Shown: positions 16,686 through 23,857 of the stretch, one piece after another
How positions within the stretch are numbered: position 1 is the first letter of the stretch
Layout: each line of letters begins with the position of its first letter
From: an uncultured Oscillibacter sp.
GTDB lineage: Bacteria > Bacillota > Clostridia > Oscillospirales > Oscillospiraceae
Assembly (NCBI RefSeq): GCF_910579365.1
Contig: NZ_CAJTUX010000017.1
Span: 1-42,628 of the forward strand
Direction: 5' to 3'
DNA: 42,628 nt
Notes under the pieces: generated by a model
What the model was told of the DNA's origin: nothing
Database searches by the model: none
What the model saw: the letters and a program-made list of their open reading frames with translations, nothing else
Program-made: the position numbers and the translations under genes

Positions 16686-17453
16686 ATGGCAAGAAGGAAA
16701 CATTCGAAGCGGCGTAGGGGAGGGGGGGGATTTCTCTATAAGCTCCTGTCCGTTCTGCTGATCTGCACGGCGATTATCTTGGCCATGACGCTGTTCTTCC
16801 GGGTGGACAACATCGTTGTCACAGGGCAGAACCGTTATACGGCGGAGGAGATACAGGCGGCCTGCGGCGTGGAGCTGGGGGCGAATATGTACCTTTTAAA
16901 CAAATATGACGTACGGCGGAACATCTGGGACCAGCTGCCTTACATTGAAGACATTCGGGTGAACCGGAAGCTGCCGGACACACTGCTGATCGAGGTGCGG
17001 GAGAGCGGCCGGCCTTTTGTGCTGATACAGGAGGAGATTGCCTGGCTCATCAGCAGCAGCGGAAAAATTGTGGAGCAGGTCCCGGAGGCAGAGGCCGGAC
17101 AGTATGGCCTCATCTCCGGCTGCGAGCTGCTGGCGCCCTCGGTGGGATCCTCCATCGCCCTGGCCACGGAATATGCTTCGCAGCAATCCAGCCTTCTGGA
17201 CCTTCTGGCCGCCTTGGAGAGAGCGGGATTGACGGAGAACGTGGACGGGATTCGTCTGGATGACCTTGGCTGTCTGAAAATGGACTACATCGGCCGCTTC
17301 ACGGTGCGGATGGCCTACGGCGCGGATTACGACTGGGAGCTGAAGAAGCTGACCGCCACTCTGGAGAGTGAAAAAATTCAGAGCAATATGACCGGAACCA
17401 TTGATCTGCAGCTGAAGAGCGACGAGGTCAGACTGATTCAAAATGTACGCTGA
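16686..17453 (+). CDS. ftsQ: Cell division protein FtsQ/DivIB
   Basis: 255 aa. A very basic N-terminus (ARRKHSKRRRGGG) is followed by one membrane helix (about 16-38) and a POTRA domain (VDNIVVTGQNRYTAEEI, then VNRKLPDTLLIEVRES), the beta domain and a short tail. FtsQ/DivIB binds FtsL and DivIC/FtsB and controls septal wall synthesis. Position between murA and ftsZ is standard. The 114-base spacer before it is GC-rich with imperfect stem-loops but no clear terminator. Identification rests on topology, POTRA motifs and context. Confidence 0.92.
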   Translation: MARRKHSKRRRGGGGFLYKLLSVLLICTAIILAMTLFFRVDNIVVTGQNRYTAEEIQAACGVELGANMYLLNKYDVRRNIWDQLPYIEDIRVNRKLPDTLLIEVRESGRPFVLIQEEIAWLISSSGKIVEQVPEAEAGQYGLISGCELLAPSVGSSIALATEYASQQSSLLDLLAALERAGLTENVDGIRLDDLGCLKMDYIGRFTVRMAYGADYDWELKKLTATLESEKIQSNMTGTIDLQLKSDEVRLIQNVR

Positions 17454-17507
17454 GTGGAGGTTGGGTCAGGATTTTTTGAGAATTTGCGTCGAAAGTGAAA
17501 CAGACAC

Positions 17508-17536
17508 TTGACCGGAGAGAAAAAGTGGCATACAAT
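17508..17536 (+). promoter_or_regulatory. Sigma-A-type promoter for ftsZ
   Basis: TTGACC (17508-17513), 17 bases, TACAAT (17531-17536). It lies about 200 bases before the ftsZ start, so ftsZ can be transcribed apart from the rest of the dcw cluster with a leader of about 190 bases. Confidence 0.82.
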
Positions 17537-17676
17537 AGAAAAAGAGTGTTATGGGTGCCGGGGACTGGAAAAACGTTCCATAAACCGGCGCCCTGGAGAG
17601 AGAACGGAGTCAGCCGGCGGGGCTGAATCCGCGAACATTGCCCGTTTCAAGGGCGGGAATCGTAAATGTACCATCT

Positions 17677-17697
17677 CTGCCATGGCGCGCATGGCAG
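17677..17697. other. 8-bp inverted repeat in the ftsZ leader
   Basis: CTGCCATG and CATGGCAG flank a 5-base loop, about 35 bases before the ftsZ start codon. An earlier 8-bp stem with a long loop (around 17552-17590) lies in the same leader. Either an RNA hairpin or a small operator. Confidence 0.45.
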
Positions 17698-17732
17698 GGG
17701 TATCCGCACAAATGATAGCAGGAGGCAGCACT

Positions 17733-18851
17733 ATGGCAATTGCTTTGGAAACCAGTCCCGACACCGTTGTAAACATCAAGGTGATCGGTGTGGGCGGCGC
17801 TGGAAACAACGTGGTGAACCGCATGGTCAGCTCCGGTACAAAGGGCGTGGACTTTGTGGCGGTGAATACGGACAAGCAGGCGCTGAATATCTCCAGCGCC
17901 GCTTACAAAATTCAGATTGGCGAGAAGCTGACCCATGGACAAGGGGCGGGATCGGACCCAGAGGTGGGCCGCAAGTCCGCCGAGGAGAGCCGCAACCAGA
18001 TTGCCAAGGCCCTGGAGGAGACGGATATGGTCTTCATCACTGCCGGTATGGGCGGCGGCACCGGAACCGGCGCGGCCCCCATTGTGGCGGAGCTGGCCAA
18101 GGAGCTGGATATCCTCACGGTGGGCGTGGTGACCAAACCCTTTGGCTTTGAGGGCCGCCGCCGCATGCAGCAGGCCGAGGGCGGCATTGAGGAGCTGCGG
18201 ACGAAGGTGGATTCTCTGGTCATCATTCCTAACGAGCGGCTCAAGCACGCCACGGACCAGAAAATTACATTTGCCAACGCCTTTGAAATTGCCGACGACG
18301 TGCTCCGCCAGGCCGTGCAGTCCATCTCCGATCTGATTCGGGACACCGGCTTCATCAACCTGGATTTTGCTGACGTCACCGCTATTATGAAGGACGCGGG
18401 CCTTGCGCACATGGGCGTGGGCCGCGCCGCCGGAAAGGGCAAGGCGGAGGAGGCCGCCAAGATGGCCATTTCCAGTCCCTTGCTGGAGACCAGTATCAAC
18501 GGCGCCCGGGGCATTTTGATCAATGTGGCCGGTTCTCCCGACATTGGCCTGGAGGAGATCGAGCAGGCTGCCGGACTGGTGCAGGCCTCGGTCCACCCCG
18601 ACGCCAATACGATTTTCGGCGCTACCTTCGACGAGACGCTGGATGACGAGATTCGCGTGACAGTCATTGCCACCGGCTTTGAAAAGGCCCCCGGTCAGCT
18701 GCCCAAGATGGCGGAGGAGGCCGCCAAGACAGAGGAACCGGCCGCCCCGGCGGAGCCTGTGCCGCTGAAGGAGGAGGATGTGCCCAAACCGGAGGTCCCC
18801 GAGGATGACCCGTTCGAGGCGATTTTTAACATTTTTAATAAAAGAGATTGA
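17733..18851 (+). CDS. ftsZ: Cell division GTPase FtsZ
   Basis: 372 aa tubulin homologue that polymerises into the Z-ring. The start MAIALETSPDTVVNIKVIGV with GVGGAGNNVVNRM is typical. The tubulin signature GGGTGTGAAP is near residue 106, and the T7-loop segment with NLDFADV near residue 210 is intact. The acidic Pro/Glu-rich linker is short (about 40 residues) and ends in the conserved tail DDPFEAIFNIFNKRD, which binds FtsA, SepF and other partners. AGGAGG stands before the ATG. No ftsA is adjacent, so SepF elsewhere may be the membrane tether (inference). Confidence 0.98.
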   Translation: MAIALETSPDTVVNIKVIGVGGAGNNVVNRMVSSGTKGVDFVAVNTDKQALNISSAAYKIQIGEKLTHGQGAGSDPEVGRKSAEESRNQIAKALEETDMVFITAGMGGGTGTGAAPIVAELAKELDILTVGVVTKPFGFEGRRRMQQAEGGIEELRTKVDSLVIIPNERLKHATDQKITFANAFEIADDVLRQAVQSISDLIRDTGFINLDFADVTAIMKDAGLAHMGVGRAAGKGKAEEAAKMAISSPLLETSINGARGILINVAGSPDIGLEEIEQAAGLVQASVHPDANTIFGATFDETLDDEIRVTVIATGFEKAPGQLPKMAEEAAKTEEPAAPAEPVPLKEEDVPKPEVPEDDPFEAIFNIFNKRD

Positions 18852-18873
18852 CGCGGCCTCAAGAAAAACTATA

Positions 18874-18907
18874 AGACCCTGGGGGAATTTTCCTCCGGGG
18901 TCTTTCT
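18874..18907 (+). terminator. Intrinsic terminator after ftsZ
   Basis: A 14-bp stem (18874-18887 with 18890-18903, two G-T pairs) with a minimal loop, followed by a short TTCTC tail, 22 bases after the ftsZ stop. Confidence 0.75.
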
Positions 18908-19094
18908 CATGCGTTGCCGCGCCGGAACAGGCAAGCCGCACCATGGAGGCGCTGCCGCTTTTTGCTTGTGCTGAACGCGGAGTTTCGGCAAATGATAAAC
19001 AGGCCGGAACGCGATCTGCGGATATGTCCGAAAAATGGCTGCGGCTTGGATCGGAGGCGTGTTTCCGGCGAGATGATGGAAAGGGGTGATCTGA

Positions 19095-20102
19095 TTGTAT
19101 GGACCTTCAAAAATCGCAAAGCGGGCGCTGGGCACCGGGGCGGCGCTGGCGCTTGCGTTTTTGCTGTGCGCCGCAATGCCTGTAGAGGCGGCGGGGCCCA
19201 GAATGCTGGTTCCGGTGGGGCATACGGTGGGCATCAAGCTGTTTTCAAGAGGCGTGGTGGTTGTGAAGCTCACGGAAGGCGGGACTCCCGCCAGAGAATG
19301 CGGTCTCCGGACGGGGGACGTGATCGTGGAGTGCGGAGGCAGCGCGGTGACGTCCACAGAGCAGTTCCAGTCCCTGCTGCAAAAAAGCGGCGGCAGCGCC
19401 GCAGATTTGCAGATCAACCGGAATGGCAACCAGGTGACGCTTTCGGTGGAGCCTGCCCAGAACGAGCAGGGCGTCTATTGCATTGGCGCCTGGATTCGGG
19501 ACAGCATGGCGGGAATTGGTACGATGACGTATTATGACCCGGCCACCGGCGTCTTCGGCGCGTTGGGCCACGGCGTTACGGACACGGACACAGCGCTGTT
19601 GATGCCCTTCTCCAACGGGTCCATCCTGCCCTCTACAGTGAAAGCGGTGAAGCGGGGGGAGGTTGGTTCCGCCGGGGAACTGCGGGGCGATTTTGACTTA
19701 ACCGGCGATTTGGGACCGCTGTACGCCAATACGGCCAGCGGCATTTTCGGAACGATGGAGGAACCGATTGCAGAGGCGGAAGCAATTCCGGCCGGCACGG
19801 CTCTGCCTGGGCCGGCGGTTATCTTGGCCAATGTCCGGGGAGATGAGGTCGAGGAGTATGAGATTGAAATTTTGAAGGTGGTTTCCGGTACGGCGGATGG
19901 CCGTGATCTGGTGCTCTCCGTCAAGGACCCGGCGCTGCTGGAGGTTACCGGCGGCATTGTGCAGGGGATGAGCGGTTCTCCGATACTCCAAAATGGCCAA
20001 ATTGTGGGTGCGGTGACCCATGTCCTGCTGAACGATCCTACCAAAGGTTATGGAATTTTAATCGATCATATGCTGGAAGCGGCTGGGAACGGCGCAAGTT
20101 AA
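19095..20102 (+). CDS. spoIVB: SpoIVB serine peptidase (sporulation sigma-K checkpoint)
   Basis: 335 aa from a TTG start at 19095, preceded by AAGGGG; no closer ATG is in frame before the signal peptide. SpoIVB is made in the forespore, crosses into the intermembrane space and cleaves SpoIVFA, releasing the SpoIVFB protease that activates pro-sigma-K. Parts seen: an N-terminal signal/anchor segment ending MPVEA, PVGHTVGIKLFSRGVVVV, a PDZ domain (AREC-GLRTGDVIVECGG), and an S55 peptidase domain with GALGHGV (catalytic His) and GMSGSPI (catalytic Ser near residue 297). It shows the organism is a spore former or descends from one. spo0A, the usual neighbour, is not seen here. Confidence 0.94.
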   Translation: MYGPSKIAKRALGTGAALALAFLLCAAMPVEAAGPRMLVPVGHTVGIKLFSRGVVVVKLTEGGTPARECGLRTGDVIVECGGSAVTSTEQFQSLLQKSGGSAADLQINRNGNQVTLSVEPAQNEQGVYCIGAWIRDSMAGIGTMTYYDPATGVFGALGHGVTDTDTALLMPFSNGSILPSTVKAVKRGEVGSAGELRGDFDLTGDLGPLYANTASGIFGTMEEPIAEAEAIPAGTALPGPAVILANVRGDEVEEYEIEILKVVSGTADGRDLVLSVKDPALLEVTGGIVQGMSGSPILQNGQIVGAVTHVLLNDPTKGYGILIDHMLEAAGNGAS

Positions 20103-20116
20103 TCCCAGGCGGCGAG

Positions 20117-20165
20117 AGCACCCACTTGGGATGGTGTCCTCCAAGTGGGTGCTTTCCCTTTATTG
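20117..20165 (+). terminator. Intrinsic terminator after spoIVB
   Basis: A perfect 13-bp stem (20117-20129 with 20141-20153) with an 11-base loop, followed by TTCCCTTTATT. It isolates spoIVB from the dehydrogenase unit. Confidence 0.85.
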
Positions 20166-20292
20166 GAAAAAGGGCTGCTATTTTGGCGGACCGCGCCTGC
20201 TGGGAAAGGCGGCGCAACCTGCGGGCTCCTGAGTCCGGGACGGCTGCGCGCCGGCAGCCCTGTTTTGAGATGCGCGGGAAGTGGAAATGTTC

Positions 20293-20323
20293 TTGACTTG
20301 GAGTCCACTTTAGGCTATATAAT
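20293..20323 (+). promoter_or_regulatory. MerR-type promoter: TTGACT, 19-bp spacer, TATAAT
   Basis: TTGACT (20293-20298) and a perfect TATAAT (20318-20323) are 19 bases apart, the stretched spacing that MerR-family activators correct by twisting DNA. The spacer holds an imperfect dyad (TTGGAGT / ACTTTAG) at the place where MerR proteins bind. A 17-base spacing to TATATA is an alternative reading. No merR gene lies in the window. Confidence 0.65.
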
Positions 20324-20355
20324 GGTTTCATCTGATCATAGAAGGAGGAATCAAT

Positions 20356-20883
20356 ATGAAAGGGGTTATGCTTTGGACTGGTGCGGGGCAAATCGGCATG
20401 GCAATTGCCCGCCGGGCCGGATTTGGCAAAAAGATCGTGGTGGGCGATCGAAGCCGGACAAACGCCCATACGATTGCCAAGACGATGATGGACGCCGGGT
20501 TTGACGTGACAGCGGTGGAGACGGATATTTCCTCTAGAGAATCCATCCTTTCCCTGACCCGAGAGGGACAGAAGTACGGGGAAATCTCCATGCTGGTCAA
20601 TGCCGCCGGCGTATCCCCCAGCCAGGCGCCCGTTGCGTCCATTCTGAAGGCGGACCTCTACGGCGCCGCCGTTTTGCTGGAGGAGGTGGGGAAGGTGACC
20701 GCCCCCGGCGGCGCGGGGGTGACCATCTCCAGTCATTCCGGCTGGAGGATGCCCGCACTGACGCCTGAGGAGGACGAGCTGCTGACGGGGCCCCAAGGCA
20801 CTTTCATCACCGGCACGGATGTTCTGATTGACGGCGGAGCCACGGCCTCGTACTTCTATGGCCCCTTAAAACCAACGACTTGA
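20356..20883 (+). pseudogene. Short-chain dehydrogenase with internal deletion of the catalytic half
   Basis: 175 aa, against about 280 for its family of clostridial SDR oxidoreductases. The N-terminal Rossmann half is normal (WTGAGQIGMAIARR, cofactor loop; LVNAAGVSPSQAP, the NAAG motif; TISSHSGWRMPAL). At about 20776-20784 the sequence jumps from PEEDELL to the extreme C-terminal part TGPQGTFITGTDVLIDGGA, so roughly 100 residues with the YxxxK catalytic pair and the substrate loop are missing. The frame is kept. The join carries GAGCTGCTG, which would be expected at both ends of the lost part (ELL in each), suggesting deletion between short repeats. The protein can hardly be an active dehydrogenase. 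GGAGGA precedes the ATG; the aldo/keto reductase follows after 14 bases. Confidence 0.85.
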
Positions 20884-20897
20884 CAGGAGGACTTCCG

Positions 20898-22010
20898 ATG
20901 GAGAACATCAAAAAGAATTTTGGCTTTGGCGCGATGCGCCTGCCCATGCAGGACGGTGAAGTGGACATCCCGCAGACCTGCCGGATGGTGGATGCGTTTC
21001 TGGACGCCGGCTTTAACTATTTTGACACGGCCCACGGTTACCTGGATGGCAAAAGCGAGCTGGCCCTGCGGGAGTGCCTCACCAGCCGTTATCCCAGGGA
21101 CCGCTACATCCTCACCGATAAGCTGACCAATTTCTATTTCAAACAGCAGGAGGACATCCGGCCCTTTTTCCAGAGCCAGCTGGAGGTTTGCGGCGTGGAC
21201 TACTTCGACTTTTATCTGATGCACGCCCAGAGCATGGAAAACTTTTCCATGTTCAAGCGCTGCCATGCATATGAGACGGCGCTGGAGCTGAAGGCGGAAG
21301 GGAAAATCCGTCATTTCGGCATTTCCTTCCATGACCGGGCGGCGGTGCTGGAGCAGATTTTGACCGAGTACCCGCAGATCGAGGTGGTTCAAATTCAGTT
21401 TAACTATGTGGACTACGAGGACCCCGCCGTGGAGAGCCGGAAGTGCTACGAGGTCTGCCGCAGATTCGGCAAGCCGGTCATCGTCATGGAGCCGGTGAAG
21501 GGCGGCAATCTGGCAAAGCTCCCGGAGAAGGCTGCGGAGATTCTGGACGCGCTTCACGGCGGCAGCCCCGCCAGCTACGCCATCCGGTTTGCCGCCGGGT
21601 TTGAGGGGATGATGATGGTCCTCTCCGGTATGAGCAGCCTGGAGCAGGTGGAGGAAAATATCCGCTTCATGCAGGACTTCCAGCCTTTGAACGACCGGGA
21701 GCTGGAGGCCATCGGCAAGGTGCGGGAGGTCTTCCGTTCCATGCACCTGATTCCCTGTACCGCCTGCCGGTACTGCGTAGAAGGGTGTCCGCAGAACATT
21801 TCCATTCCGGACCTGTTTGCCGTTATGAACACCAAGCAGATATACCACGATTGGAACGCGGACTATTACTATAACGAGGTCCACACGAAGCAGGGCGGCA
21901 AGGCCAGCTCCTGCGTCAAATGCGGCAAGTGCGAAAAGGCCTGCCCCCAGCATCTGCCCATCCGGGAGCTGCTGGAAAAGACGGCACAGGAATTTGAACA
22001 AAAGGTCTGA
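20898..22010 (+). CDS. Aldo/keto reductase with C-terminal 2[4Fe-4S] ferredoxin-like domain
   Basis: 370 aa. The N-terminal 280 residues form an aldo/keto reductase TIM barrel: FGFGAMRLPM, FDTAHGYLDGKSE (Asp and Tyr of the catalytic tetrad), YFDFYLMHAQ, GKIRHFGISFHD, VIVMEPVKGG. The tail has two four-Cys clusters, CTACRYCVEGCP and CVKCGKCEKACP, so electrons probably come from or go to a ferredoxin-type partner. Such enzymes are frequent in strict anaerobes; substrates are unknown. It shares the MerR-type promoter with the broken SDR in front of it. GGAGGAC precedes the ATG at 20898. Confidence 0.93.
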   Translation: MENIKKNFGFGAMRLPMQDGEVDIPQTCRMVDAFLDAGFNYFDTAHGYLDGKSELALRECLTSRYPRDRYILTDKLTNFYFKQQEDIRPFFQSQLEVCGVDYFDFYLMHAQSMENFSMFKRCHAYETALELKAEGKIRHFGISFHDRAAVLEQILTEYPQIEVVQIQFNYVDYEDPAVESRKCYEVCRRFGKPVIVMEPVKGGNLAKLPEKAAEILDALHGGSPASYAIRFAAGFEGMMMVLSGMSSLEQVEENIRFMQDFQPLNDRELEAIGKVREVFRSMHLIPCTACRYCVEGCPQNISIPDLFAVMNTKQIYHDWNADYYYNEVHTKQGGKASSCVKCGKCEKACPQHLPIRELLEKTAQEFEQKV

Positions 22011-22029
22011 GGAAAATGGGGAGGACGGC

Positions 22030-22127
22030 GGGCAGCGGCGGCCTGGGGGATTTGACGATGCCAAGATGCTGTCTGCCGCCAAGTCCTGGGGCAGGCTTTC
22101 GTCAATCACCATGACGTACGCTTCCAT
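22030..22127 (-). pseudogene. Possible N-terminal remnant of a DUF2000-like gene
   Basis: On the minus strand an ATG at 22127, preceded by GGGAGCG, opens MEAYVMVIDESLPQDLAAD, which resembles the start of DUF2000-type proteins (short beta strand, then an Asp-x-x-LP turn). After about 25 residues the resemblance stops, so at most a 5' fragment is left. The 310 bases from 22011 to 22320 otherwise hold only this and the palindrome at 22224-22277. The family assignment is tentative. Confidence 0.3.
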
Positions 22128-22223
22128 TTTTATCGCTCCCGTCCGATGTTGCGCTCGTGGAGAACGGCTGCGGAAGTCACCGCTGTAATCACAGGAACCG
22201 TGTAAATAGTCCCAATTTGACTT

Positions 22224-22277
22224 TGTATGTTCATAAACTGCCATGAATAATTATTTATGGCAGTTTATGAACATACA
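22224..22277. repeat. 54-bp near-perfect palindrome
   Basis: Bases 22224-22250 and 22251-22277 are complementary over 27 bp with a single G-T pair and no loop to speak of. No T-tract follows on the plus strand. It stands about 45 bases before an AT-rich methyltransferase gene and marks the left edge of low-GC DNA. It could be a terminator-like hairpin, a large operator, or the trace of a small mobile element. Confidence 0.85.
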
Positions 22278-22320
22278 GTTTGATTTTCAAAAGCGGTAAA
22301 TTGAGATTTGGGGAAACGAC

Positions 22321-22926
22321 ATGAATAAGAAAGCAGAAGAATCAAGAATTGCGTACAATAAAATAGCATTTGAGTATGATACGTCAAGAGAAGGACAATA
22401 TACCAGATTTCATATTAACGAATTATCTGATATGATAGATTTGAGCGAAGGCGATGTCGTTCTTGACGTTGCATGTGGAAATGGAACTCTATTGAGGGAA
22501 TTATCGAAAAAAGCCAAAATACAAGCAACTGGAATAGATGTATCAGAGAACATGATTCATGCCGCAAAACAGCGTTATCCTAATATGAATTTTGAGGTAA
22601 AGCCTTGCTATCCACTTGAATGGAAAGATGAAAGTATTGATATCATAACGATATGTTGTGCATTTCATCATTTTGATAATCCGCAAGGATTTGTAAATGA
22701 ATGTAAAAGAGTTTTAAAGAGAACTGGTACAGTGTATGTAGCTGACCCTAACTTTGGAGGAGTACTTAGATTTTTTGCAAATAAATTTTGGATACCCTTT
22801 TCAAAAAGTGGCGACGTGAGGATATACAGTAAAAAAGAGTTAGAGATTATTTTTTATAATTCTGGATTTAAGGCAGTACAGGTTTATAGAAGGGGTAAAG
22901 GGCTGTTTCTTAAAGCTAAAAAATAG
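22321..22926 (+). CDS. Class I SAM-dependent methyltransferase (UbiE/Methyltransf_11-like), AT-rich
   Basis: 201 aa. The Rossmann methyltransferase motifs are present: LDVACGNGTLLREL (motif I, about residues 49-62), ATGIDVSENMI (motif II acid), and a motif IV-like ITICCAFHHFDNP, then VADPNFGG. The substrate cannot be told; small molecules are usual for this group. The gene is strikingly AT-rich (about one third GC against about 60% around it) and uses AAA, ATA and TTA-type codons freely, so it was very likely acquired from a low-GC Firmicute. No strong ribosome binding site is seen (GGGGAAACGAC before the ATG). The palindrome at 22224-22277 lies just upstream. Confidence 0.88.
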   Translation: MNKKAEESRIAYNKIAFEYDTSREGQYTRFHINELSDMIDLSEGDVVLDVACGNGTLLRELSKKAKIQATGIDVSENMIHAAKQRYPNMNFEVKPCYPLEWKDESIDIITICCAFHHFDNPQGFVNECKRVLKRTGTVYVADPNFGGVLRFFANKFWIPFSKSGDVRIYSKKELEIIFYNSGFKAVQVYRRGKGLFLKAKK

Positions 22927-23168
22927 CAACCGATTCCGATTTGTAGGGGAGAACAGGCGAAGATGGTGCGATAGCCATAGGCGCTGATTTTTTGGCCAGC
23001 ATGGAGTAGAGGGTCCAGGTCAACGCGGCCAGCGGCGCCGGCATGTCCCCGGCGGGGTTCAGCTCCAGCCGCTTTCAATATGGACATGGGGGAGAATATG
23101 AACCATCAAAACGTCAAAATGAAGATTTTCCATTGCTGCGATCCCCCCGGGGACCTGGATATTCTAAA
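22927..23168. other. Gene-poor joint with short fragments
   Basis: About 240 bases without a convincing gene. On the minus strand, roughly 23080-22930, an open stretch reads RLELNPAGDMPAPLAALTW and on, looking like a leftover of a GC-rich protein gene I do not recognise. On the plus strand an ATG at 23098 after GGGGGAGAAT opens MNHQNVKMKIFHCCDPPGD, which runs into the 3' end of the opposite metallo-hydrolase and may be a truncated 5' end. GC content returns to high values here between two low-GC blocks. Confidence 0.3.
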
Positions 23169-23857
23169 CTATTTAATGCTGTCTAAATACACAAGCAGCT
23201 CACGCTTTTTCATAGGCTCACAATGGCTTAATACACAGTATTCGCAGTCTAGGGAAGAGATCATTTGAATTAACTGGTTTAATTTCGCGCGGTCCATATA
23301 GCCGCCATGGAAAAAGTCCTCGCTTGCGGCGTCACCTAAAAATAAAACGTTTTCCTCCGGTATATGAACGCAGGTTGTATCTTCCGAATGCGGCGAAATG
23401 TTATGGAATATACGGGCTGTTGCATTCCCCAAATTCAATGTTATTTCATCCACATATTCAATATCTGACACGACAATGTGCAATTCCGTTTGTCCGGCAT
23501 ATTCTTTTGCAAAATGAAGATCGTCTTTTTTCAGAAGATCCAGGTAGCTTGGGTCCTGCGCTTTTTCCTGCTGCACCCTCAAAAAATGGTTGTTTTTCGG
23601 TGTGCGATACAGACGCCTTTGATAGCGTGCATCCCAAATGTGTGGTCATAATGCCAGTGTGTAATGACTGTAAAATGGGGCTCCCGCAGGCTGTTGGCCT
23701 CCAATGCTCCATAAAAGTCTTTTACATGGGATGCGGAATATCCCGCGTCAATCGCTAGGGAAAACGCATCGCCCTGCACATAAGCCAGCATGGGCCTGTC
23801 AAACTCTGGTTCATGCGGTAAAAAATAAATACGATCTGTCAGCTTTTCTAATCCCAT
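23169..23857 (-). pseudogene. MBL-fold metallo-hydrolase broken by a single frameshift
   Basis: Two adjoining minus-strand frames together make one metallo-beta-lactamase-fold protein of about 230 aa. The first (from 23857, or 23869) carries LTDRIYFLPHEPEFDRPMLA and the metal motif THWHYDHTFGMH (HxHxDH) and stops at 23579-23581. The second (23582 to 23169) continues with RVQQEKAQDPSYLDLL, FHNISPHSEDTTCVHIPEEN and LFLGDAASEDF, with the later His/Asp ligands and LSHCEP at the end. Around 23583-23596 the runs of A and T have lost one base: adding one restores AHRKTN-HFLRVQQEK. Either a recent pseudogene or a sequencing/assembly slip. Its start overlaps the end of the deaminase gene by 10 bases, so they were one operon. 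Confidence 0.85.

Noticed and set aside
17508..17732. N-terminal extension of FtsZ
   Set aside because: The stretch overlaps a good promoter and leader hairpins, and FtsZ proteins start near the ATG at 17733 with AGGAGG before it.
18907..19094. Sporulation-sigma promoter for spoIVB
   Set aside because: A forespore promoter is expected, but I could not find a convincing sigma-F or sigma-G pair of boxes at proper spacing.
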